Source: Candidatus Aminicenantota bacterium
Lineage (GTDB): Bacteria; Acidobacteriota; Aminicenantia; UBA2199
Assembly: GCA_026393775.1 (NCBI GenBank)
Contig: JAPKZM010000149.1
Span: forward strand, 1-6,729
Length of the DNA: 6,729 nt
Direction of reading: 5' to 3'
Positions 1 to 5,362 of the stretch are shown here, one piece after another. Positions within the stretch are counted from its first letter, which is position 1, and every line of letters begins with the position of its first letter. The translations under genes and the position numbers were made by a program. Below the pieces are notes generated by a model. The model did not search any database and was not told the DNA's origin. It worked only from the letters and a program-made list of their open reading frames with translations.

Positions 1-828
1 CTGGGCGGCGGCATCGGCACCCGCGGACCGGGCGAGAGCAAGCTGGAAACGGACCGGCGGCTGATCAAGGACAAGATCGCCCGCATCCGGAAAAAACTGG
101 AGGCGGTGCTGAAAAACAGGGACCTGCAGCGCCAGAGGCGCCACGCGCTCCCGGTGCCGCTGGTGGCGCTGGTCGGTTACACGTCGGCCGGAAAATCGAC
201 GCTCTTCAAAACCCTGAGCGGGGAAGATGTTCCCATCTCGAAAAAATTGTTCTCCACCCTCGACCCGCTACTGCGCCGGGTCGATCTTTTCGACATCCAG
301 GTCGGCTACTATTTCATCCTGTCCGACACGGTAGGATTCATCCGCAGCATGCCCGAAGAGTTGTTTTCCTCGTTCCAGGCCTCCCTGGAAGAGGTGCATC
401 ACGCCGACCTGATCCTGCATGTCATCGACCTGACCAACCCCGACTGGCTCGGCCAGAAAAACGAAGTCGAAAAGGTGCTGCAGAAACTGCAGGTCGATAG
501 GAACAAGGTGCTCAGCGTATACAACAAGATCGACCTGCTGGCCGACCGGGAAGCCTTGCTGCGTCATCAGAACCCGCGGGAAGTCTATATTTCGGCCAGC
601 GAGCGGCTGGGGATCTACGACCTGAAAAGGGCCATTTTTCAGTACTACTTCGCCGATTATGAGTCGTACCGGCTCGAAGTCGCCGACGAGCAGCAGCTGG
701 ACGCCTTGAGCCAATGGGCGATCGTCGTCGAGACTAACCGCGTTGACGGCGTAATTCAGGCGGGAGTTTTAAGTTCCCGGGAAAAAATGTTAAAATTCAG
801 GGAAAAGCACGGAGGTGTGGTCCAATGA
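1..828 (+). CDS. hflX: GTPase HflX, C-terminal part (5' end outside window)
   Basis: HflX is a translational GTPase that binds the 50S subunit and splits or rescues stalled ribosomes, especially under stress. The frame is open from the first base, so the N-terminal domain lies off the left edge and 275 residues are visible. The family signature GIGTRGPGESKLETDRR is read at 10-60, followed by a basic helical linker. The G domain shows G1 GYTSAGKST (175-201), the switch motif LFSTLDP (247-267), G3 DTVGF (325-339), G4 NKID (523-534) and G5 SAS (592-600). A GTG at 106 is internal and is not the start, because conserved sequence precedes it. The tail after the G domain is short, ending in HGGVVQ. 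The stop overlaps the next start as ATGA, which implies co-transcription and translational coupling. The assignment is secure. Confidence 0.97.
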   Translation: MGGGIGTRGPGESKLETDRRLIKDKIARIRKKLEAVLKNRDLQRQRRHALPVPLVALVGYTSAGKSTLFKTLSGEDVPISKKLFSTLDPLLRRVDLFDIQVGYYFILSDTVGFIRSMPEELFSSFQASLEEVHHADLILHVIDLTNPDWLGQKNEVEKVLQKLQVDRNKVLSVYNKIDLLADREALLRHQNPREVYISASERLGIYDLKRAIFQYYFADYESYRLEVADEQQLDALSQWAIVVETNRVDGVIQAGVLSSREKMLKFREKHGGVVQ

Positions 829-2120
829 AAGCAATTTTGCCTGCGACGCTCATCCTGTTGACCATCGCCTGCGGCGGCGTGAAGCCGGCAAAGATCGACT
901 TCCATCTGCCCGCCCTCCCGAGCGGCGAGTTCAGCGACGCCAATTTCCGCCAGGGCTGGGAACAATTGCAGAAAGGGGACAGCGACGCCGCCTACAGGTC
1001 CTTCCAGCTCAGCGAAGCGCGACTGGACAGGAAACAGGCGGCATTCGGCTATGTTTTTCTGGCGCGCCAGAAATACAGCGCCGCCTCCGACCAGTTCGCC
1101 CAGGCGTTGGCGACAAACCCGGAAAACCTCGAAGCCGGCATGGGCCTAGCCATGATCCATGAATTCGAAGGCAAAACGACCGATGCCTTCCAGGCCTACG
1201 CCGATCTGCTGACCAAGGCTCCCGACGACGCCTGGCTTAAACTCAAGTATGAGAGCATCAAGACCCGCTCGACCCAGGAGTACCTCCAGCAGGCCGAATC
1301 CTATCAGAACACGGACAAGGGAAAATATATCGATTGCCTGCAGCAAGCCCACTTTTTTTCCCCTGAAATGACGGCCATCACCTTGAAGATCGCCACTTTT
1401 TTCTACGAGGAAAACCAATGGCAGCGCAGCCGGCCATTCTATGAAGCCGCCCTGGAGAAAGAGCCGTACAACCAGGACGTATTGCTGCGCCTGGCCGCCA
1501 TCTACGAGAAAGACGGCAAATTCGACCTGGCCCTGGTCACCCTGGACCGCCTGCTGGCTTTCAATCCCGGCGACGCGGTCCTGGAAGCCGAAAAGAAACG
1601 GATCCGCGACCAGTTCCAGGAAATGAATTTGCCTGAAAAATTCAAAAAAATATTTTTCAAGACCGAGATCAACCGCGAGGAAATGGCGGCCCTGATCGGC
1701 TATTATTTCGACCGCTATATCGAGATGGACCGCACCCCCGAGATCATCACCGACATCGACGGCTCGTTCGCCAAGGAGCAGATCATCAAGAGCTGCACGG
1801 CCGGCATCATGGGCGCCCGGCCCGACCATAGCTTCGACCGCTTTTCCATCCCCGACCGGGCGACCTTCGCCGTCACCCTAAGAGCGCTGGTCGATTATCT
1901 TGTAAAAAAGGGGCAGCGCCTGCATTTCACGCCGCTGCCGGCCGCGGTCGAAAGCCTTGACCTTTCGCCGCTGCACATGAACTATGAAACCATCAAGTTC
2001 ATGGTCAACGCCCAGATACTCCCCCTGGACTCCGATCAGCTTTTCAATCCTACCCGTCCCGTTTCTCCTAACGATGTCATATTCTCCCTGAAAAAGATCC
2101 TGAACAGTATCAGCGAATAA
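825..2120 (+). CDS. TPR lipoprotein with S-layer-homology-like C-terminal units
   Basis: This 431-residue protein has no function I can name. The start ATG at 825 overlaps the hflX stop and follows GGAGGT at 811-816 with 8-nt spacing. Residues 1-15 form a short lipoprotein-type signal, and Cys16 (LLTIAC) is the likely lipidated residue; the -3 Thr is less usual. Helical TPR-like pairs run over about 39-145 (for example KYSAASDQFAQALATNPE) and 183-265 (RPFYEAALEKEPYNQDVLLR, then DLALVTLDRLLAFNPGD). Residues 281-431 resemble degenerate SLH units: a half-unit at 281-300 (INREEMAALIGYYF), then 308-359 (TDIDGSFAKEQI, PDHSF, PDRATFA), then 378-428 (LFNPTRPVSPNDV). A periplasmic or outer-membrane scaffold role is inference. 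A remnant of a related gene's 3' end lies downstream at 2239-2301. The coding call is secure, the TPR call good, and the SLH call moderate. Confidence 0.9.
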   Translation: MKAILPATLILLTIACGGVKPAKIDFHLPALPSGEFSDANFRQGWEQLQKGDSDAAYRSFQLSEARLDRKQAAFGYVFLARQKYSAASDQFAQALATNPENLEAGMGLAMIHEFEGKTTDAFQAYADLLTKAPDDAWLKLKYESIKTRSTQEYLQQAESYQNTDKGKYIDCLQQAHFFSPEMTAITLKIATFFYEENQWQRSRPFYEAALEKEPYNQDVLLRLAAIYEKDGKFDLALVTLDRLLAFNPGDAVLEAEKKRIRDQFQEMNLPEKFKKIFFKTEINREEMAALIGYYFDRYIEMDRTPEIITDIDGSFAKEQIIKSCTAGIMGARPDHSFDRFSIPDRATFAVTLRALVDYLVKKGQRLHFTPLPAAVESLDLSPLHMNYETIKFMVNAQILPLDSDQLFNPTRPVSPNDVIFSLKKILNSISE

Positions 2121-2148
2121 AACTCAACTCATCACTCAAGTGTAATAG

Positions 2149-2242
2149 CGGGACAGACACACTACATTACCAACACTATATTTTTGGCAATCCCCATAAA
2201 CCACCAAAAATATTTAGTGTTGGAATAGTTTGTGTTGTCCCG
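2149..2242. repeat. 94-bp inverted-repeat element (REP/MITE-like hairpin)
   Basis: Two 39-nt arms, 2149-2187 and 2204-2242, are imperfect reverse complements around a 16-nt loop. The outer ends read CGGGACAGACAC on the left and GTGTTGTCCCG on the right. Both arms share inner blocks ccaacacta and tatttttgg when compared in the same orientation, with small indels between blocks. The element is AT-rich inside and GC-rich at its tips, unlike the neighbouring genes. GGGACAGAC-type tips remind me of hairpins near Y1 (IS200/RAYT-type) transposases; that is recollection, not a search. No transposase is encoded, so it would be non-autonomous. Its right tip coincides with the start of the remnant at 2239. 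Confidence 0.75.
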
Positions 2243-2301
2243 TTTCGCCCAATGACGTGATCTACTCCTTGAGAAAGATACTGAACAGTATTGGGGAGTA
2301 A
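2239..2301 (+). pseudogene. Remnant of a paralogous 3' end (21 codons)
   Basis: The stretch translates as PVSPNDVIYSLRKILNSIGE plus TAA. It aligns without gaps to the last 20 residues of the upstream gene (PVSPNDVIFSLKKILNSISE, 2058-2120) with 17 of 20 identical. At DNA level 49 of 63 bases match, and 10 of the 14 differences are synonymous. It is therefore not a recent tandem copy but the end of a diverged paralogue that was under protein-level selection. Upstream, homology stops at the hairpin tip, and an in-frame TAG lies at 2215-2217. No start codon or ribosome-binding site is associated with it. Confidence 0.8.
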
Positions 2302-2327
2302 TAAAAATACAATTGACCTCACCAGTA

Positions 2328-2351
2328 CCCCCTCTCCTAAAGGCGAGGGGG
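2328..2351. repeat. GC-rich hairpin, function unclear
   Basis: The arms ccccctctcc (2328-2337) and ggcgaggggg (2342-2351) pair over ten positions with one mismatch around a taaa loop. No T tract follows on either strand, so it is not a standard intrinsic terminator. It lies between the 3' ends of convergent genes and may protect mRNA ends, or be a dispersed repeat of the CCCTCTCC/GGAGAGGG kind. Confidence 0.55.
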
Positions 2352-2384
2352 AACAGCGATTCCAACCCTTTCACAATAAGCAAT

Positions 2385-2412
2385 AAAAATCCTTCCTTTT
2401 TTCCGGATCTTT
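2385..2412 (-). terminator. Weak terminator-like stem after the WKNG lipoprotein gene
   Basis: Read on the minus strand, AAAGATCC (2412-2405) can pair with GGATTTTT (2392-2385) over 8 bp including one G-U pair, with a 12-nt purine-rich loop. It starts 18 nt past the stop codon. The T run lies inside the stem instead of after it and the stem is AT-rich, so this is a tentative call. Confidence 0.25.
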
Positions 2413-2429
2413 AAGAGACAGCCAGAGCA

Positions 2430-3554
2430 TTATTGCTTGATGACAAAAATCGAGAAGGCTTCGCTGCTTTTCGCGGCATCGAGGACGCTGAGATCGGTCC
2501 GGGCGCCGTTCTTCCAATAGCAGGGAACAAAGACATTGGCGGCGTTGAGATTGGAACCAGCCACATAAATATCGCCTTCGAAAATAAAAACGGATTGGCC
2601 GAAGCCGTTTCTGCTCGGATCGAGCGCAGTGAGGTCGGTTCGTCCTCCGTTCTTCCAATAACAGGGTACGGAAACGCTTCCGGAAGCGCCTTGACCATAG
2701 GTATTTCCGGCGACGAAAATATCGCTCCCGGAGACGAAAATCGAGTCTCCGTAGCCCGGACCGTTGGCGAGAAGTACGCTCAGGTCGATGCGCTCGCCGT
2801 TCTTCCAGTAACAGGGAACGTCGACATCAGCGTTGTTCTTCGTATGGCCGGCAACAAACACGTCGCTCCCGGAAACATAGACCGAGGCACCGAATCCTGC
2901 GTATCCATCCTTGGCTGGATTGATGACGCTCAAATCGGTGCGGACGCCGTTTTTCCAATAACAGGGAACGAAAACTCCAGCGGCAGTCGTGGTCTCGCCG
3001 GCGAGATAGATGTCATTGCCTGAGGCGCAGATCGAGAAAACAAAGCCGTTTTTGCCGGGGCTGATCATGCCCAGGTCCGTGCGCGCGCCGTTCTTCCAAA
3101 AACAGGGTGTCGTCGGCAGCGGATTATTGCCGGTATATCCGGAGACATGGACATCGCTGCCGATGGTAACGATGCCCGTGGCCGAGCCGTCTACGGTCGC
3201 CGCGATCTTGCTCAGGTCGTTTTTTCCCCCGTTTTTCCAGTAGCAGGGAACCTCGGTGTCGTTGGTCCCGGTGTATGAACTCCCGGCGGCATAGACGTCG
3301 TTTCCGGAAACGAAGACGGCAACCGCCACGCCTTCTTTGCCGGCAGTTATGGCCAGATCGGTGCGCGTTCCGTTTTGCCAGTAGCAGGGAATATCAATGC
3401 CGGCACTGCTGCGTGTGTAACCGGCGACATAAACATTCAACTGCTGCACGGGCGTGTTGTCGTCCCCATCTTCTTTCTTGCAGCCGCTCGCGAGAAAAAT
3501 AATTCCGAACATGATGGCAATACCCGTCAATACAATCAAGTTTTTTCTGCTCAT
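2430..3554 (-). CDS. Lipoprotein of seven WKNG repeats (predicted beta-propeller)
   Basis: This is a 374-residue protein of unknown function. I place the start at ATG 3554, not the in-frame GTG at 3587: the signal peptide begins there (MSRKN, hydrophobic 6-20, lipobox LASGC with Cys25), a purine-rich AAAAGGGGGGG lies just upstream, and the promoter at 3577-3604 covers the GTG. Residues 39-371 are seven tandem units of 47 or 50 residues, each reading roughly DVYVAGxT, VPCYWKNG, RTDLSVL, SIFVSG. The cysteine of PCYW recurs at 57, 104, 151, 198, 248, 298 and 345. Four short strands per unit, a first unit lacking the SGND lead-in and a last ending at SIFVIKQ fit a closed seven-bladed propeller; the fold is inference. 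It is probably exposed on a membrane from the periplasm or cell surface. Ligand and partners cannot be read from the sequence. Confidence 0.92.
   Translation of the reverse strand: MSRKNLIVLTGIAIMFGIIFLASGCKKEDGDDNTPVQQLNVYVAGYTRSSAGIDIPCYWQNGTRTDLAITAGKEGVAVAVFVSGNDVYAAGSSYTGTNDTEVPCYWKNGGKNDLSKIAATVDGSATGIVTIGSDVHVSGYTGNNPLPTTPCFWKNGARTDLGMISPGKNGFVFSICASGNDIYLAGETTTAAGVFVPCYWKNGVRTDLSVINPAKDGYAGFGASVYVSGSDVFVAGHTKNNADVDVPCYWKNGERIDLSVLLANGPGYGDSIFVSGSDIFVAGNTYGQGASGSVSVPCYWKNGGRTDLTALDPSRNGFGQSVFIFEGDIYVAGSNLNAANVFVPCYWKNGARTDLSVLDAAKSSEAFSIFVIKQ
2442..3440 (-). repeat. Seven in-frame tandem repeats, period 141/150 bp
   Basis: The block ccgtt-ttcca-taacaggg (plus strand, encoding PCYWKNG) recurs at 2506, 2647, 2797, 2947, 3088, 3229 and 3370. 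The spacings are 141, 150, 150, 141, 141 and 141 bp. All units stay in frame, and the two 150-bp steps come from 3-residue loop insertions. The DNA copies have diverged while the protein motif is kept, so the array is old and selected at protein level. It could still recombine and change blade number. Confidence 0.93.
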
Positions 3555-3576
3555 GCCCCCCCTTTTATTGATATTA

Positions 3577-3604
3577 TTATTATCCACCCAGAACGGGATG
3601 TCAA
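3577..3604 (-). promoter_or_regulatory. Sigma-70-like promoter for the WKNG lipoprotein gene
   Basis: On the minus strand TTGACA (3604-3599) is followed after 16 nt by TAATAA (3582-3577); AATAAT with 17-nt spacing is the alternative. Transcription would begin near 3570, giving a leader of about 16 nt before ATG 3554. This placement argues against the upstream GTG start at 3587. Confidence 0.7.
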
Positions 3605-3710
3605 TCTCATCCTTGTAAACCTGGTAATACGATTGCGGATAAGGTCAGCCCCGCTTCCAAGTCCTTTTTACTGGCGCGCAAGTTTTCGGCCACAAGAATA
3701 TCTGGGAATG

Positions 3711-3738
3711 AAAAAAAAGGGCGGCAACCTCGCCGCCC
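3711..3738 (-). terminator. Rho-independent terminator of the DUF4412-like gene
   Basis: On the minus strand GGGCGGC (3738-3732) and GCCGCCC (3725-3719) form a perfect 7-bp GC stem with loop GAGGTT. Eight T residues follow (3718-3711). It begins 26 nt after the stop codon at 3765 and separates this gene from the WKNG lipoprotein gene downstream. Confidence 0.95.
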
Positions 3739-3764
3739 TCTTATTTTGAATTGTGCATAGCGCT

Positions 3765-4490
3765 TTACTGATTACCGCGCAGGTCCTGCAGGGAGAGGCT
3801 GTCCTTCTTGGTGAAGCCAGCCGGAACCGTATAAACCCCGGTGGGAGCGTCTTTCTTAATGATGTCCACCACCTGGGTGATCACTTTCATGTTGGTGTTC
3901 ATCATGCTCATCGTCATTTCCGAGGAGATCTGAAAACCGTTGATCTTCATGAATTCGGCGAGGGAGCTGTCATCCATGAACTGCATCTTGGCGAAGTTGG
4001 AGTACATCTTGGAAAATGCCTTCCAGTCAAAAGGCACTTCGGTGGTGGCCCAGACCTTCATCTTCATCTGCATCATCATCATGCTCATGTCCACGTCGTA
4101 ACCACTGCAGTTCCATTTGCCTACTTTCTGGGTCTGGCCGTTGGGAGTTACCTTGACCGTCATTTTCATCATCGACATCATCCCGGCGGCTTCCTTGGGC
4201 ACGAGTTTGGACATGTCCAGCGGCAGGGTGGTCTGCACGTACGATTTATCCTTGGTGTTGATAATGTACATGAAATTCTTGGCCATGTCGGTGATCATGA
4301 CCTTGTCTTTGCTGATAATGGCCATCTGGCCGTTGCCCACCCACTGCTCGTTGACTTCGTCCTTGGCTGGCTGCTTTTGGCCCATCATCTCAAAGGCGTC
4401 GGTATGCACGTTGGTCTTGATATAGACATCAGCCGACAGGAAAATCGAGACCGCCAGAAGCAAGAACACCGTGAATAAAATTTTTTTCAT
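3765..4490 (-). CDS. Secreted methionine-rich DUF4412-like protein
   Basis: This is a 241-residue protein of unknown function. The start is fixed by AAAGGAGG (4502-4495), 4 nt before the ATG. Residues 1-20 are a Sec signal peptide (MKKILF, hydrophobic 4-18, likely cleavage after FLSA), with no lipobox. The mature start DVYIKTNVHTDAF, the MMGQKQPAKDE stretch and the VPAGFTKKD ending recall DUF4412 / LolA-like periplasmic proteins; this is family recollection, not a search. About 29 of 241 residues are Met, clustered at 104-110 (MMSMMKM), 135-144 (MSMMMMQMKM) and 192-201 (MTMSMMNTNM). The only cysteine is Cys128. The clusters could line a hydrophobic pocket, bind soft metals such as Cu(I), or act as an oxidation sink; none is shown. 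The gene has its own promoter and terminator. Confidence 0.9.
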   Translation of the reverse strand: MKKILFTVFLLLAVSIFLSADVYIKTNVHTDAFEMMGQKQPAKDEVNEQWVGNGQMAIISKDKVMITDMAKNFMYIINTKDKSYVQTTLPLDMSKLVPKEAAGMMSMMKMTVKVTPNGQTQKVGKWNCSGYDVDMSMMMMQMKMKVWATTEVPFDWKAFSKMYSNFAKMQFMDDSSLAEFMKINGFQISSEMTMSMMNTNMKVITQVVDIIKKDAPTGVYTVPAGFTKKDSLSLQDLRGNQ

Positions 4491-4510
4491 CAGTCCTCCT
4501 TTGAAAACGC

Positions 4511-4539
4511 ATCATAGCGGCATTCGTTTTTTTTGTCAA
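4511..4539 (-). promoter_or_regulatory. Near-consensus sigma-70 promoter for the DUF4412-like gene
   Basis: On the minus strand TTGACA (4539-4534) and TATGAT (4516-4511) are separated by exactly 17 nt, and the spacer starts with seven A. The predicted start site near 4504 leaves a leader of about 14 nt, almost all of it Shine-Dalgarno sequence. Only one base differs from the full consensus hexamers, which suggests strong, unregulated expression. Confidence 0.85.
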
Positions 4540-4634
4540 GCCAACATGAATATTCCAGTGTAAGTCGATAAAAATAAACCTTTCAGCTTTTGATTTCGTA
4601 TACCTAATTTAAAAGCAACACCCCGTTCAATATA

Positions 4635-4718
4635 GGAAGAGGACGGAAGGGATGGGCCTTGTCTCTCCCCCTCCCTCCTTAGGAACATCCGCCACTTCCT
4701 TCCTCTTCCGCTTTTTTT
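4635..4718 (+). terminator. Orphan terminator-like hairpin with T7 tract
   Basis: ggaagagga-c-ggaag (4635-4649) pairs with cttcc-t-tcctcttcc (4695-4709): 14 of 15 positions pair, with one mismatch. The 45-nt loop is pyrimidine-rich. GC and seven T follow on the plus strand (4712-4718). The geometry is that of an intrinsic terminator, but no plus-strand gene precedes it within the spacer. It could end an unannotated small RNA, or be an incidental purine/pyrimidine repeat. I found no convincing promoter for such an RNA. Confidence 0.4.
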
Positions 4719-4782
4719 GCGAATCGGGCAACTTGCAGCCGGTTTTCTTCTGCTGAATTGAACCCCTCGGGCCAGATTTGCC

Positions 4783-4811
4783 TTGACAGCCAGGGGAAAA
4801 TCGAACATAAT
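4783..4811 (+). promoter_or_regulatory. Near-consensus sigma-70 promoter for queF
   Basis: TTGACA (4783-4788) and CATAAT (4806-4811) are separated by 17 nt. The start site near 4818 would coincide with the AGGAG Shine-Dalgarno at 4818-4822, giving a leader of about 10 nt. The in-frame TTG at 4783 is thus the -35 box and not a start codon. Confidence 0.8.
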
Positions 4812-4827
4812 CAAGGCAGGAGCGCTC

Positions 4828-5229
4828 ATGAGCCTGGAAGACATCAGCGATTATTTAAAAGCGATCAGGAAGGACGCTTCTTTCATCAGCGCCGACGTCC
4901 TGGAAATTGTCCCCTTTGAAAACCGGGTCCAGGACACCTGGGTGGAGATCCGCAACCCCGAGTTCACCTCCCTTTGTCCCAAGACCGGCCTGCCCGATTA
5001 CGGCACCATCACCGTCAAGTACTTGCCCGGCAAGGCGATCGTCGAATTAAAATCCCTGAAATATTATTTCCTGCAGTTCCGCAACAGCGGCATCTTCTAC
5101 GAGAATCTGGCCAAGCTGATCCTGGCGCACCTGGTCGAAAAGGTCCAGCCGCTGGAAATGGTCGTCGAAGCGGAGTTCACTCCCAGGGGCGGGTTGACGA
5201 CCAAGGTTATATCGAGCTACAAGAAATAA
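4828..5229 (+). CDS. queF: NADPH-dependent 7-cyano-7-deazaguanine reductase, unimodular
   Basis: QueF reduces preQ0 to preQ1 with two NADPH in the cytosol, the step committing 7-deazaguanine to tRNA queuosine. The ATG at 4828 follows AGGAG (4818-4822) with 5-nt spacing and gives 133 residues, within the range of short QueF proteins. Catalytic Cys50 sits in SLCPKTGLPDYG with Asp57 seven residues on. The QueF motif is ELKSLKYY (73-80), and Glu92 lies in IFYE. These spacings match Cys55, Asp62, motif 78-85 and Glu97 of the Bacillus subtilis enzyme as I recall them. The position before Glu92 is Tyr91, where B. subtilis has His. The promoter lies directly upstream, and no other queuosine gene is in view. 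The convergent permease gene follows after a palindromic spacer. The assignment is secure. Confidence 0.97.
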   Translation: MSLEDISDYLKAIRKDASFISADVLEIVPFENRVQDTWVEIRNPEFTSLCPKTGLPDYGTITVKYLPGKAIVELKSLKYYFLQFRNSGIFYENLAKLILAHLVEKVQPLEMVVEAEFTPRGGLTTKVISSYKK

Positions 5230-5230
5230 T

Positions 5231-5355
5231 ATCTTCGTTATGCGTGAACGAGCTGACCGGCGTCGTTATGCGTTATGCGAAAGAGGAAGAACCTTTTCGA
5301 TTATTTGAATCATTGCGGCTTCACATAACGCCTAACGCATCACGCATAACGAGAT
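5231..5355. repeat. 125-nt palindromic element with GCGTTAT-like heptamers; possible queF terminator
   Basis: TCGTTATGCGTGA (5235-5247) has a perfect 13-bp inverted copy at 5340-5352. An inner pair, 5264-5281 with 5320-5337, matches at 16 of 18 positions. Between the stems the left arm carries 16 extra bases and the right arm 2, and the loop is 38 nt. ATCT/AGAT extends the ends to 5231 and 5355, and T5 follows at 5355-5359. It lies between the convergent ends of queF and the permease gene, starting 2 nt after the queF stop. It could terminate queF transcription on the plus strand, or be an inserted repeat. No coding potential is evident. Confidence 0.75.
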
Positions 5356-5362
5356 TTTTCGG

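Larger units (their letters stand above)
2121..2429. other. Intergenic region without an intact gene
   Basis: These 309 bases separate convergent genes. They hold an inverted-repeat element (2149-2242), a paralogue-tail remnant (2239-2301), a GC-rich hairpin (2328-2351) and a weak terminator-like stem for the - strand gene (2385-2412). The segment is more AT-rich than the flanking genes. I see no strong intrinsic terminator for the hflX/TPR operon. Open frames here are short and lack family resemblance, apart from the remnant. Confidence 0.8.
4491..4827. other. Divergent spacer between the DUF4412-like gene and queF
   Basis: This is a 337-base spacer between divergently transcribed genes. 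It holds the minus-strand promoter at 4511-4539, the queF promoter at 4783-4811 and a hairpin with a T tract at 4635-4718. The minus-strand open frame running through 4536-4844 starts inside queF, has no family resemblance and crosses both promoters, so I do not call a gene. No riboswitch-like preQ1 aptamer is apparent, because the queF leader is only about 10 nt. Confidence 0.75.

Noticed and set aside
106..108. GTG as the start of the left-edge GTPase
   Set aside because: Conserved HflX sequence (GIGTRGPGE motif) is in frame upstream to the window edge, so the gene is cut and this codon is internal.
743..796. Internal promoter before the TPR gene (TTGACG at 743; TAAAAT at 791)
   Set aside because: No matching -10 lies 16-18 nt after TTGACG and no -35 fits TAAAAT. 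The ATGA overlap makes read-through from hflX the simpler explanation.
1146..1829. 227-codon minus-strand frame inside the TPR gene
   Set aside because: It is antisense to a well-supported gene and has no ribosome-binding site or family resemblance.
2506..3390. CRISPR-like regular repeats
   Set aside because: The period is 141/150 bp, the repeats are in frame, and the units differ as diverged protein repeats do. They are coding beta-propeller blades.
3585..3587. GTG start for the WKNG lipoprotein
   Set aside because: It lies inside the predicted promoter spacer, lacks a ribosome-binding site, and would put a polar Asn-rich tail before a complete lipoprotein signal that begins at ATG 3554.
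3753..4478. 241-codon plus-strand frame with many histidines opposite the Met-rich gene
   Set aside because: The histidines come from reading ATG codons (CAT) on the reverse strand. Promoter, ribosome-binding site, signal peptide and terminator all support the minus-strand gene.
4783..4827. TTG-initiated longer queF
   Set aside because: The TTG is the first codon-like triplet of a TTGACA -35 box with a -10 at correct spacing. The ATG at 4828 has its own AGGAG, and QueF homology does not need the extra 15 residues.
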